DNA from: Anarhynchus alexandrinus
Lineage: Eukaryota; Chordata; Aves; Charadriiformes; Charadriidae
Length of the DNA: 64,000 bases
Assembly: GCA_008711295.1 (NCBI GenBank)
Contig: VUYV01000403.1
Coordinates: forward strand, 124,001-188,000
Direction of reading: 5' to 3'
Below are positions 25,453 to 37,794 of the stretch, piece by piece. How positions within the stretch are numbered: position 1 is the first letter of the stretch; every line of letters starts with the position of its first letter. Made by a program: the position numbers and the translations under genes. The notes beneath the pieces are model-generated. The model saw nothing but the letters and a program-made list of their open reading frames with translations, was not told the origin of the DNA and made no database searches.

Positions 25453-28400
25453 GCAGCCTGCACAGAGGAATTACTGATTTCCACAGGAACGGAATTTCTT
25501 GCTCGCTGCCTTGTTCGGTTTGTCAGACCTCCCACTATCTGGATGTCATAAACTGCAAGGTAGCAACAGCAGAGGAGGGCAGACCAAAGAGGGTCTTTTT
25601 GGTAAACTAGCAGCTTTTGCAGCGTGTATTTCAGAGTTCCTCTGCTTGGGTGCTTTTTCAAGGCAGGCTTCCCATTTGCAGAGGGTGGCTTGCAAACACA
25701 GCTGCGTGCAATTACAGTGTTTTACAGGATGCAGGCTTAAAGGAGGCAAAATCTAAGGCTCGCGATGATAGATACCAGTGAAAAATGTAAGTGCGAAGCT
25801 TTTGCCATGTAGAGGAGAAATTACGCAAGCCTCAAAAGGAAGGAGTAATATTCAGACCCCTTCAGTTTTAACTCCTGGTCTGTGCTGACACGTTAATCGA
25901 ATTGGCAATAGATAGTTATAAAAAATTGGAGTCACTCTGGTGTCACGCTCATTTGTCAGGAGGTGGGTGTAACAATTAACCCCAGCAGCCTGTCCCCAGG
26001 AAGTGTCCCAAATAAGGCAGTTCAGGAAAACCTTGTCACAGTGAGTCTCAGAGCACCCACTGAAGCCCGTTTGAACCTATGAGTCACTGTTACAGAAAGT
26101 CTTTCACAATAAGGTTCCTTTGGGGCTGGTTTTGCCCCCAGCTGAGCCCAGACCAACAGCCGTCACAGCAGGACGGAGCAGCCAGGCGGTAGCTCCTACT
26201 GATGCCCACTTGGGAGTCAGAAGTGAATCATCCCAGCACTTAAATTTCCCAATCCCATAGGTGAGACCAGAAGACTATCAGGCAACTCAAGCTGGTTAAG
26301 AAAGGCTGATAATGCTGAGTTTAGCAAGAAATGTTTCATGCCTGGCAGTCCCATCCAGGAGCCAGATGAGGCCCTTTCCTTCTCTTCTTTAACACGGTTA
26401 ATGAATGGGTTACTGTGTTCACCAGGTGAATTTGGCATCTGTGCTCCAGAGTGTTTGGTAGCTATCCCCATGAAGATGCCCTCGACAAGAGAATGCAGAC
26501 CTGCTGCAGAGCTTGGTCTCCACTTCTGTTGAACACAGCTGCTGTGCAAAACAGGGCAAAAAAAAGACCCCTTGAATGGGGGTAGATATAATCCTTTGTG
26601 AGGAACACAGGTGTCCTGTTATTTTCTTAGATGGCTCCCTTTGGGCTATAATGACTCTATAATTTAACAGTCATGGGTGCGAGGTCCTTTTTTGCGGGCG
26701 AATACTCAAACTGTGGGTCACTTGCTGGTGTTGTCAGCAAAGCCCAGTTTCATGAGGTAGAGCTGTGCACCTCTCTCCCACTCTGAGGATGGGATGAAGG
26801 CTTAGGACCTGGTCTTCTACTTTCCCGAAAGAATGTACTAAGAAATAGGTCTTGTGTAAAAGCCTTGTGAATCCCAATTTCACATCTGCAACTCCATGTA
26901 GACCTGAAGTAGATGCCTAAAGGACCTTCCTGCTCCTTACAGAGTAACTTCATCTCCCCTTCACTACAGGGTTGTGACTTTCACTCAGATAATTCACCCT
27001 TTCTCTCCTTCAATGACTCATTTAAGACTGCAGCTCTGCTCTGGACATCAGGAACGTAAAAGGTAAGTGCAAACAGGCTGAATGTTGCCTTGTCTAAGAC
27101 CTTTGCAGGCACAGTCATAAGCTCTTCAGATAGGCATTGCTCCATTTCCTTTGGTCTAGCTGTAGACACATCACCACAAGGTCTGAGTGCCTTCTGAGCA
27201 CTACTCTGTCCCTTGAAAAAACTATTTGACATAAGCGAAACTGAGGCACAGGTAGATGAAATGTCTTTTTTAGGTTTGCACATGAAACATGGATGAGTCA
27301 GAAACCTTGTAGCCCAGTCTGTCAGAAACACATCTGTGATCTTACGACGTCTTCTCCACAGTATGTTGGATGTGCTACTGAGCACATGTATATTGTATTG
27401 TTTATCTCAGAACTTTTTTAGACTGCAACAACCACCCCTCCCATCTCCCCCTAGGGACCTGAAAATGGCTTCCCTTCCATATAATATCATTACAGGGCTC
27501 AAGCAACAAAAAAGTATCCACCCTTCCTGTGCTGAACCCAGTTAAAGGAGGGTACTGGGGCTTCCACGGATGCTCTCATCTTCTTGCAGAACTGAGCATG
27601 TGCTCTGCTTTGAAAGAACAGTGAGGTACAACTCCGAGATGTTTTGTCATTTCTAAAGCCAACCTTGACCCCTGCTTTTCCTAAAGGTGAGTAGCTCTGG
27701 AAAACTGTAGGTCCCATGTTCTTCCATTTTTAAACAAACAAGCTTGCACTCCGATAGCAGCAGAGCGTCACACGCCACAACCTGCAATCCCAGGCAGCGT
27801 ATCTGCACTAAAAAGAGACACAGCTGCAGTCTGTCCCAGTCTATGTAAATTAAGTGAAATCTTAGCTTAAAATGGCGATAATGTGGTCTGCATTAGATAT
27901 AAAGCATTCCTTAGGAACATAGCTAGCACTGGAACAGTTTGCGTGTTGCTTTTTAATTTCTGGAAGGCAGCAACGTATCAGGTTCATGAGATCCCCTCCT
28001 CTGTTCCCTAGCTCTGCTTGGAAATGTTGTAGGACATTAAGCTGTCCTCTTGGGCAGGGTTTTTATGCTTGGCATAGTGCACATAACTGCTTCCTAGAAA
28101 TGCTGCTTTTCAACAATTTCATCTGAAAGAGGAGAGTAAAAAAATCTAGTTTACATAACTCAAAGTTAGTGTTCTCAGGATTATTTCAGGTATAAAAATC
28201 CCCGGTTTCTGAGTTTGCCATTGCCCTCCCTGACGTTTTGAGTGTGTTGTGTAACCAGTAAGTGTATAAACTGCAGAGGTTAATCATTCACTCTGACATC
28301 TAAAAGTGAGGCAAGCGGAATGTGAATAATTTGTGTTGTGGTCGAGACTACTACTATTGGGTATCTCTGTTTACGTTTATCAGGGGCTGTTGGAGCAGTT

Positions 28401-31400
28401 AATACTGTGGCGCCTTGAGACGTGAATCAGAGCCTAGTTATTACAAACCAGAACAAATAACTAAACAGCGCTGCTCTCTTTTCGACGCACACTCCGCAGT
28501 CGAGCTCTTTCTGGATCTCTCAACCCATGCCGTTGCAGTGAGGTGAGAACAGGTTGACATGACCTTTCTGAAATCCACGCAGGAGCAGTGTCCCTCACCC
28601 CTTGCTGTCCACAGGTGATGATCCTAAACAAGCTGAGTGTTGTGGCACCAGCACCCTGTGGTCAGCTTAGGGCCAATGGGTCCTGATCACTGAAAACCTG
28701 TGGTGAGTAACTGGTGTGTTGTTGTGGGGTCTCTGCCGTGAAACTGTCTGTCTGTATTGATTTGGTCTGGACTGCTTTTGAAGGAGAACTGAATATTAGA
28801 AGTTGAGGCTGAAGGGGAAGCTGGAATAACAGTTTAACTATAATTTCTGAGTGTAATATATACTAAACAATCTGTAATAAGCAAATATATATCTTATATA
28901 TATATAAAAATCACTGAAAATCTAAACTTGCATGTCTGTCCCACACACAAATGCTAGCTTCAGTCTCTGTTCTATCCCAGCTGAAGCTGTGGTTTACCTC
29001 TTACTTTTAAAAGCTTAATTTCTCATTCATCTATGAGTTTTGGAAAGATGTGCAGTATTCCTGGTGATTTGTAGGTTGTCCTCCTTTCTAACTGCATGTT
29101 CTTCTTTCAGGTTCTGCAAGTTCCTTCGCATATTTAGAGTCCCAACAAGGAGGTAAATGGTGAGATAACCTGGAACGCCTTAAGCCACATCTTTTATCTG
29201 ACTAAACCTGTGCACTGAGACCAGTATCACTGCACCTGCAATCACTTTTGGGTTGATGCAATTCCAGTGATTCCAATGTGATTCCAGTGGAGCTGAATGG
29301 TATTGCTGTAGCATATAGCTGATGTAATGATTAGTTGGCTGAAAATTAGAGTAGGAATTCTTTTTTCTTGTGTGCAATTTTGACTATTTATACATTTCTT
29401 TCCCCATATCGGAATTTTTTCATGGGAGCAAGAGTTCTGAAGAACTTCAGTTTGGAAGTATCCAAGCATTTTGCTTCAGTCTTGTTGATCTAAATGTAAC
29501 ATTTTAATATTGTTGAATTAAAAATGTTTTCCTATGAGCCAGCTAACTGGCTGAGATGCAAATTGTCTTATTCCCTTATTCTCCTGGGCAATTTAAATCC
29601 ACCATAACAGCAAGCCCAGAGGCAGTTTCAAGTTGAACTGAGTTGAAATAAAATATTCTTGTTCAGTTAAAAAATAAACTGAAACATTTGATTTGGGTCA
29701 AGCCAACGTAGTAAAGGAAATATTTTGTTTTGATTTTCCCAAAGGAAACCTGAATGCTTTGGGCGAAATTAATTTTTTCTTGCATAAAAAGTTGATTCTG
29801 TGGAAACTTAATTTCCCACTAGAGGCCACATTGATGAGAAGTGTCCATTAAGCTTTTGTGCTGAAGCAATGAATTGCCTGTGATGCTTTAAGGAGGAACT
29901 CTGCAGTCTTATTTAAGGAAACCTCTCTAAAAATCTATGCTTTATTTTAGTGAAACCTGAAGGGACACGTTCTTCATGTCTTTCTCTCAGCTGTAAATTA
30001 ACTATTTATATCTCTGACAATAGCTTTTATATCACCAGAGGCCTCTGCAGACATTTGATTTACTAAACCACATTTGGCTTTAGATATTTTCATTTCGGTT
30101 CCACTAGGAAGAAGCTGGCAGGTTGGCTTGTTCTGAGACAATATTATGCTGTGTTCTCATCATCTGAGTTACAAATTGGCCAGTTCCTCTGTAGGTAAAA
30201 TTTTATTTCATCCAGACACACATCAGCGCACGTCCCATGACATAAAGCTCTATATTCCAGCATTAGTACCAGAATCTCTTCCACTAATTTTTTCCTCAAT
30301 TTAAACTGCCAAGCAGTAGTGAGCACTTTCCACTTGATTTGCTTCACTCCACTGCTTAAAGATGCACTGTCTCCTCTTGCTGCCCGCAATTAACACTGGT
30401 TGTCATCCAAAGCCTGTATCACCTCAGCTGTTATCCAGTGAAATACCATCTTTTTAGTGGGGTGATCAAAACCATACACCAAATTGCAAAGGTGGCACCG
30501 TGGGAGCTTTCTACCAAGCCAGTATCATCTGTGGGGGGTCTTACATGCCTGGTAAAGGCTGTTTTGTCTTTTCATCAGGCACTAGACACTGCAGAAGAAG
30601 GTGGGTGCACTTCATCCTTCCTTCCTTTCCCCTCCTCCAATAGGTTCCGTCGCTTTGTAAAAGATGACAAAGTTTTTATTTTTTTCCTGTATTCACTGCT
30701 GATGTTTACTTGTAATTTTAGATCCCGCAGTATTCAAATTAGACTTTTTCCCCTCTCAAGGTCAGTACGATATTACAAAAGGAAAACAAAAGCTGTTTCA
30801 ATTTTTTGTGTTCCAGGCACTGATTTGTCAGTATTTCTCTGGGCTTTTTTTTTTTCTTGCTGCTCTCGTAGCACATAAGCAGAAAAGCAAAAGTAAGCTG
30901 AATCCATGAGGACTGTGCTACATTACTACTTGGACATTGATGGATGGAGAAGCATTTAAAACAAAACAAAAAAAAATCAATATTGAATCCAAAGAGGTGG
31001 ATCACCTCTGCTGGTTTACGCAGCATGACATGGTGGCAGGGAGTAACCCAAATATGTTTGCACTTTCCATCTCCCCAGAAGCTCATGGGTTCACCAGCAT
31101 ATGGCAGATAGTACCACAGACTTGTGAAATAGGTGGGGACCTGCCAGACCAGCAGGAGTTAAAAATACAAATATTTTTTCTTTACATACCTTTCTTGCTC
31201 TTCATATATGGCAGAACCAAACAGCTGCAACCCTGAAGTGATAATCTTAAAAAAATAAATATAGCTGCTATTTGTTACAGCTCTCTATTAAAACTGGCAG
31301 GTGACTGCTGTTATGTTTTCCCTCTCTTATTCCTGGGATAGCACATTTTCCAACTTGTTAAGTTACAGTATGTAATTTATAACCATCAAAGTGGAAAACG

Positions 31401-31874
31401 TTATGCAGCACATGAATTAGCATATGAATGTCTGTTATTGAATGTGTGTTATATTTCTAGAAATAAGCAGTTATTCCTTCTTGGCAAACCTAAGATTTTC
31501 GCTATCAGGCTTTGTTTAATTATATTTGACTGATTAGAACAGCTTCAATGGATGCATGCAAGAGTCCTGTAAAGGACAGTCCCCACTAGGTCTAATTTTG
31601 CATGAAATCAGGCAAAGTTATTGTCTTTTTGCAAGCATAGTCCATTAAACCAAAGTTGTTTGGGCAATGTAGACTGGAAAGAAGGTGCAAACTTGTAACA
31701 GAGAGACACTGGCTGATTGTGTCCTTAAATATTAGTCGTGATATTGTGGCTGTGGCTTGTCAATGGTGTTGGCATTAATGGCTAGGACTCAGTCTGCCTG
31801 TTTAAGATAGATATCTACCTAAATTGTAGGTGCATAGAAAAACAGTTGCCTTAATGGAAAGCCAATTGAGTCTC

Positions 31875-31895
31875 TTCCATTGAAAGTCAATGGAA
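31875..31895. repeat. Short perfect inverted repeat
   Basis: The arms ttccattga and tcaatggaa are separated by aag, and another ttccattga lies just downstream at about 31910. A small stem-loop could form. No function is shown. Confidence 0.75.
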
Positions 31896-34800
31896 AAGGT
31901 TCCATTGATTCTGTGTCAGTAAATTTAGGGCCACTCATTCACTGGACTGCTGTGCTGGGTCCCACTCTTTAATCATCTCATGTAAGATGGTGATTCACAT
32001 GTCAAGCTACAAATTGTATCATCTTCATAACATCTGGTTCTTAAAACAGTGAAAGCCAGGACAGATCTGCAAAATATATGAAAAGAACTGTGTTAATGCC
32101 AGGTATGTAAATATTTTGCTTACATCTAGGTGCAGCGCTGTCTGAACTAGTTAACTCAGCTCAACTTGCTGTACTGAGACTTTGCTGCTTATTTCCAATG
32201 TTTTAAACACTGTATTTCTTGCAGAATAATTTTACTACAATTTAAAGTGTTCCAGAGGAAAAGTAGTATCCTTTTGGCTTAGCAGTGCAACTAGTTCCCA
32301 CCTTCTTTTTTAGGTTCAGTTTGTGAACAGGTACTCTCTACAGAACCCATAAAGTTCTGCTGTGAATGTCCTGGGGAGATCATAAAAACTTGCAACTTGA
32401 TTTGTAAAAGAAGATGTTATTATTTACCTAGCTTAATAGACACTGCTTTATCTGTGCTCTAGTTCCCAAATACCTCTGGAATCCAAATGTTTTTCTTTAG
32501 AACACTTAAGGCAATCAAAACTATTTATTTAAAGCACCAAATCACTTAAGGAAACAAGTGGAATACTACTGAAAGCTAAAATATTTTTCCAGCGGGGTTT
32601 GATATCTCTCTAAACATTTTGGATTTCATTTTCTTCCTACTCATTTTTGAGTCCACCAAGAATCCAAATATCAAGTTTTCTATCAATTTCCACAGGGATG
32701 CAAGTACTGTAATTTTGAGTACCAGTGGAGAACCTGATCACTTTATGTAGTATAATTCATACCCTCCCACACTCTAACATATGGCTGAACACTACCTATT
32801 GTGGAGTCCAGTAAAAGACTGACTTCTTATGTCATAGTCTTTTAGGAAAATCCACACTCACTGGGCATCTCCACGTCTTAGACGTTGTTATCTTACAAAC
32901 ATGGGCTACAAGTGAGCATCAGAGCTGTGCGGGACAGGCACAGGAATCCCTGAGTGCACCTCTGATCTCAGTGTTAAATTAGCTTTATTGAAGTATCTCT
33001 TTTAAATGAACCAAGCCTGGTGTCTCTTTGGTACTGAAATATGCCTTCTTAATGATATTTCCTTGAAAGCTGTTGATGAGAGGCGGGAATGAGGGAACGG
33101 TCATTACCATTAAGAGTATTAAAGTGTTGAATGCTAAGTTACCGCCTTTCTTCCAACCACAAGTTTTTTTAATGTCTATTAATACAATATAGGGCACTGC
33201 AGCTTTCTGTGGTGCACACAGAGTCACGGGACTGATGCATAGATCACCCCCTTGCACACAAATAAATCCCAGAGTGAGTGAGGTTTGATGGGTGAAGGGA
33301 AGAAAGGGGAGGGAAGGAAGATCTATCTATTGGTTATGGTATGCAGGTTCACAAGAGTCAGGTATCAGGTATGCAGAGTCAGATGAGTCTTTGACAAAAA
33401 CTCCCTTCCATCTCTTGTGGCCCGCTGGATTCCTTTGTAAACCCAGGAATGACCCTTTCCCACATCCATGGTTTGAAGTTTTTTACTTCAAATGCAAAAA
33501 CTCACAAAGTAAAAAAAAAACCCAAGATTATATCTCTGTCCAAAAGAGTCTTTAGGGGCCTGGAGGGCTCTTTTTAAAGTTTTAATCCTTTCTTGGCTTC
33601 CATACACTGTCAAGTCCTTATTTTAATGCCCTTTTAATCCTTCAGTATTTCTTAGACTACTTTATCTCCATGAGTTTGTCAGGCATGCTGTAGAAAGAAA
33701 AACTTCTCCAAGTAACTTAGACCCATGTCCCTGTTTGGACTAAGAACAGGAGAGCCTGGCAGGGGAGTACAGGATCTTTCAAACTGCTGGTAAATCAGTG
33801 TAAATGGAAAATCTCCTGTTTTCACTCCAGCGTGTTTCCAGGTGTGGGAGGGAAACAGTTTATCTGAGCCAGGTTCCGCAGAATCTGGTCTTCTTACTGC
33901 CATTTCCCAAGGTGCTGTGCCAGTATGCTTTCCTGTCTGAGACTGGCTTTTAATAGCTCTGACACTGGAACTCCAGTGTCAGCCTGCGAGAAAACAGCAG
34001 AGAACCTGCCTTTGTAAAGGAAGACTTGGAACAGACATGTGAGCTTTAAGTAGAACCTATATGTAGGCAAGAAGTCATAATTGCACAGGTTATAATGGGG
34101 GGCAAATTCGGAATAGGGATTTGTGATCTTTTTGTTTGCTACTGGAAGTCCCACCATGGACTCCTCAGCAGAGGTTAGAGGCTGCGTGTTTGTATGTGTC
34201 TGGTTTTATTTATAGGGAGCTTTTGGATTGCACAATCCACAGGAGAAAAGGCAGTAGGACAAGTTCATCTCCTTTCCTGGTTGCCTTGTAGGAAGATGTA
34301 TTATGAACACCACTCATTTATCAGTAGTGTGTTGTTTACTACAGTCAGGAGTTGTGCGTAGTTTGGAAGTGAAAAGGACAGAAGTGCCTACAGACTGTTG
34401 GCTTTGGAGAGACACTTCTGCTATAAGGAGGACGTTTCTGCCATTTGTGCCTTGTACCTTGTCCCCAAGAAACACATCAGGAGGGGAACAGAAATCAAAC
34501 TGTTCTGTGGTGCTGGAAAATTTCAAGGCTTTCAGGACATACCCGGAACACGCTAGATGGAATCAATACATCACACAGGAGAGCTGCAAGCATTGCGCCG
34601 AATGGCTTCTTTGATGTTCTCTGTGTAGTGTTTAATGTAACGCATGGCATTAAAATGCAAGATTCGAGCCAGAAGTTTGCCTCTGAAAGTAAATCGGGCA
34701 TCCACCCAAATGCCTGACAGGAGATGAGCCTTGTATTGTTTTCTAATGGCCGAAACCCCTGGGCCCTGCCAGCCTGGCAGAGTCCGAGTCCCGAATCAAG

Positions 34801-36234
34801 GGCTGCTCAGTGAATGCCTTTTTCCTGTAAATATGTGCTTAAATATCAGGCCTCTGAACTGGTGCATCCGGCTTGAATTATCCTGTGCTGGTGGTAGGTG
34901 AACAATGAAAATAGCATGATCCAAGAGAAATAAAGGAAGACTTCGTAAAAGCAAGAAGTTCTTTTTCCTAACAGTGAATTCTCTGAAACCAATAGTATTC
35001 CCACTAGTGTAAACTGAATGGAGAATCAGGCTCCCACAAAACGTAAGCTGGAGAATGTGGGGCAGAATCTCCTGCATCAAGATGCATGAACTATCTCAGT
35101 GACTCTAAGTACTAAAAAGAAGTGATCCAGGTCTATTTTACAGGCTGCACTCTGCAAAGTGTTTTCTGGCACTGGAACACAATACTTACTGGGACTTGTA
35201 GGTGGTTCTCCAAAAGAAACAAATGAGCGCTACCCACCTCACTGTCCAGACTATGGAAAATTATCATAAAGTCATAGAAACTGGAAATCAGCCTGGTGCT
35301 TTAGGAAGGCTATCCCAGGAGGCCCTGAGCTCCAGGAAAGTGCAAATGTGAAGCTGCATCCCTCCTGCCTGCAGCTGTCCGGGATGGGGCTCCCCATTTC
35401 TCCATCCTGCTGCTGCTGTTTAGATGTTTAGATACGTTGTTCCAAGTTCCCGTAACGTCCCTGGCATCCATGTGTGCTGGCAAGTAAGAGCAGTTAGTTC
35501 TGTAATGTCCAAACCAACTAGCAAATTATTGCTTGAAGTCTGCTTTCTGTGTCCCCCCCACAGCTTCTGGGATGAGCTGCTGCTCTGGGTTCACATACAC
35601 GGTGTAGCTGCTGACTTTTACAAGATAAGCAGCTCAGTGCTTGCACCCTGTGTCTTCGTTTTGCGCATGGTCCCTGGTGAAGAACAGGAATGAGCCATTA
35701 GATTCAAAATTTGAAAATCAGAAATGCTCCGGGGTGTATCATCAGCCAGCGAAAAATCCCATCATCACACTGCTACTACAGCATCCACCTTATTTGTGCC
35801 TCCAACTCAAACGCATTAAACTTAATTACACAGTAATACAACTCCAAGACAAATTTACCATATTGGGATAGGAAAAGCTTTTGAAAAAGCACTTCTTCAT
35901 TAATAATTGAAGCAGCACTTGTGCTGGCAACAGAGGAAAGGAAAGTGATGCCAGTCTGTGGGACACAGTACAAAGAAGCAATCTTAAACTGTTTTAATAA
36001 ACGTGTGCAAATCTTGAGTTTGTGGTCATTTAATCCAGAACATGGAGCCAACAGATGGAAAAACTCATTAGGTCATCTGTTGCATGTCCCTGGCAGTGCA
36101 GGACTGCTGCAAGCAGTGTGCTTCTGTTGACTCAGTCTAGTTCTCCACACCCCAAGCAATGGGAAACCCACTTGCCAGAGTATCTTCCTATGTAAAGACT
36201 TTTTGTTTTTTCCCCTCCACAATGGGAAGTTTAA

Positions 36235-36460
36235 ATTCACCTTGTGATTTCATCCACTGTTCCAAATTGCATCCCTTCTGCTGAAGGAGGTAACTCCCCT
36301 TGGTGTTCAGACCCTTCAAATATTGATAAGAAAATCGCTGTGTCCCTTTTCTTCTGCAGATGTGTTTAAGCCAAGTTCTATGCATATTTAGCCTTTTAAA
36401 TCTTTCTTCCTGCAGCCCCCGCATCCTTTTTGCTGCTCTGCTTTTACGATTTCTCACTGT
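36235..36460 (-). mobile_element. Probable old CR1/L3-like LINE relic
   Basis: The plus strand shows 'cagacccttcaaatattgat', 'ctgtgtcccttttcttctgc', an 'aagccaagttc' block and 'cctttttgctgctctgc' in the order seen in the C-terminal RT region of old CR1/L3 elements read in reverse complement. It is very diverged and has no reading frame. A profile search would settle it. Confidence 0.5.
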
Positions 36461-36708
36461 GCATACGTCTTAACATTTCGGCTTTGATGGTAATACAGCA
36501 GTCAGGACAGGTTTGCCAAACCCTTGCACCCAAAGTGGAAGATAATTAATCCTATTGTTCTTCCATTTTACAATTGAAGATAGACAATTTGCTTTCTCTT
36601 GGACTCTTTTCCCACCGCCTTCTGGGCTGGAACACATTGTCCCCTCCAGTGCAATTTCAGCCACATTCAGTCCTTGAAATTGTGTTTGCAGCTTTTCTCC
36701 TTAAAAAC

Positions 36709-36743
36709 AGGGCGGGGGGGGGAGGGGAGGGGGGAAGGCAGGG
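36709..36743 (+). repeat. G-rich tract with G-quadruplex potential
   Basis: Several runs of three or more G separated by single bases (GGGCGGGGGGG..., AGGGGAGGGGGG, CAGGG) fit the general G-quadruplex pattern on the plus strand. It is followed by a purine-rich A tract. Structure formation is inferred from sequence alone. Confidence 0.7.
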
Positions 36744-37769
36744 AAGGAAAAAAAAAGGAAGTGAATTAGGACCTTTTGCTGTTTCGTTCCATCATTAACC
36801 CTGTCAGTGCTAAAAGGGTTTGGGAAAAGTCAGGCATGGGGGGAGGCTGGTGATAAAGCAAGGCAAATGCTTTGGAGGACTGCTGAGCTTCAGTGGGAAA
36901 AAGGCACTTTTGAGCTGGATGGCTGCAGAGGGTATAGTGAGAATTACATTGGGAGGCTGAACCGGGGAGGCCAAGTAGGCAGGAGGTGGCAGGAGGAAAA
37001 GATATGGCAGTGGCGGTTGATGGGAGAGAGGCGTAGTGAGGGAGAGGGAAGTGATGTAGTACTGCTGTCAGCTAAGTTTATCGCCTGCTAGATGTGTAGC
37101 GTGAGAAAAGCGGACTTCATGGTACAGCAGAGAATGTGGGAAAGCTGGATCTGTAACCTCGAAAAAGAGCTAATGCTCTGGGAAAAACTTTTGAACTGAG
37201 TAGGTCTTGATATAGGATGATGTGGCATGGTAAGATGGAGCAGAGTGAATAGGCATTAAAACAGAAAAAAGTCTTCCACCAACATAAGCTTGACATAGCA
37301 GGGTACTGTAACAAAGATTGGCAGCGGTAAGAGCTTTAATGACAAAACTCCCCTCAGGGAAGCAAGAGGACCCCAAACTCTGAGGAGAATCTCTATTCAA
37401 AGATTCCTCTTTTAGTTTATAGCGCTGGACAGGGAATATTTTGCTATTACAGAAACGTCCCTCCACAGAAGCAGCCCAGGTTTTTGCATCTAATGTGGTA
37501 GGAGCTAAAATATTTGGATAAAGTTGTGAAAACAACCTCATTTTCATGGATCCTGCCTGTTCCTCCATGATGACAGATATTCTGTAAAATACTCACAGTT
37601 GCAATTAGCATAAGGAAGACCTGTATATCAGTTGGTTTAGGTTGTAGCTCCATAATGCTTAACAGTCACAGGAATTTCCCAGGGGATGACAGCCAGAGAA
37701 GCATCGAGCAACCTACTGGGGTTTGCAAGCAACCTACTGGAACAGGTTAGCATGTAAAAATAAAGGTAG

Positions 37770-37794
37770 TTTTGGTTTGGTTTGGTTTGGTTTG
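37770..37794. repeat. (TTTGG)n microsatellite
   Basis: About five tandem TTTGG units. Simple-sequence repeat. Confidence 0.88.

Larger units (their letters stand above)
24613..36234. other. HTR2A upstream region, no gene recognised
   Basis: Either 5' introns or upstream DNA of HTR2A. A donor-like gtaagtgc occurs on the minus strand near 25095, but no exon can be assigned. I see no CpG island, no coding exon of a known family and no RNA gene. It contains a CA/A microsatellite at 25420-25452, an AT-rich tract near 28880-28910, a small inverted repeat at 31875-31895 and a possible but unprovable LINE relic near 30460-30520. Confidence 0.55.

Noticed and set aside
28470..28560. Slightly CpG-containing segment considered as an HTR2A upstream exon or promoter
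   Set aside because: Only a handful of CpGs, no TATA or initiator in a convincing place, and no splice signals on the minus strand that would join it to the coding exon.
30438..30560. Possible LINE relic around 'tgatcaaaaccatacaccaa'
   Set aside because: It resembles a short block of old LINE RT sequence, but the surrounding sequence does not continue the match clearly enough to call.
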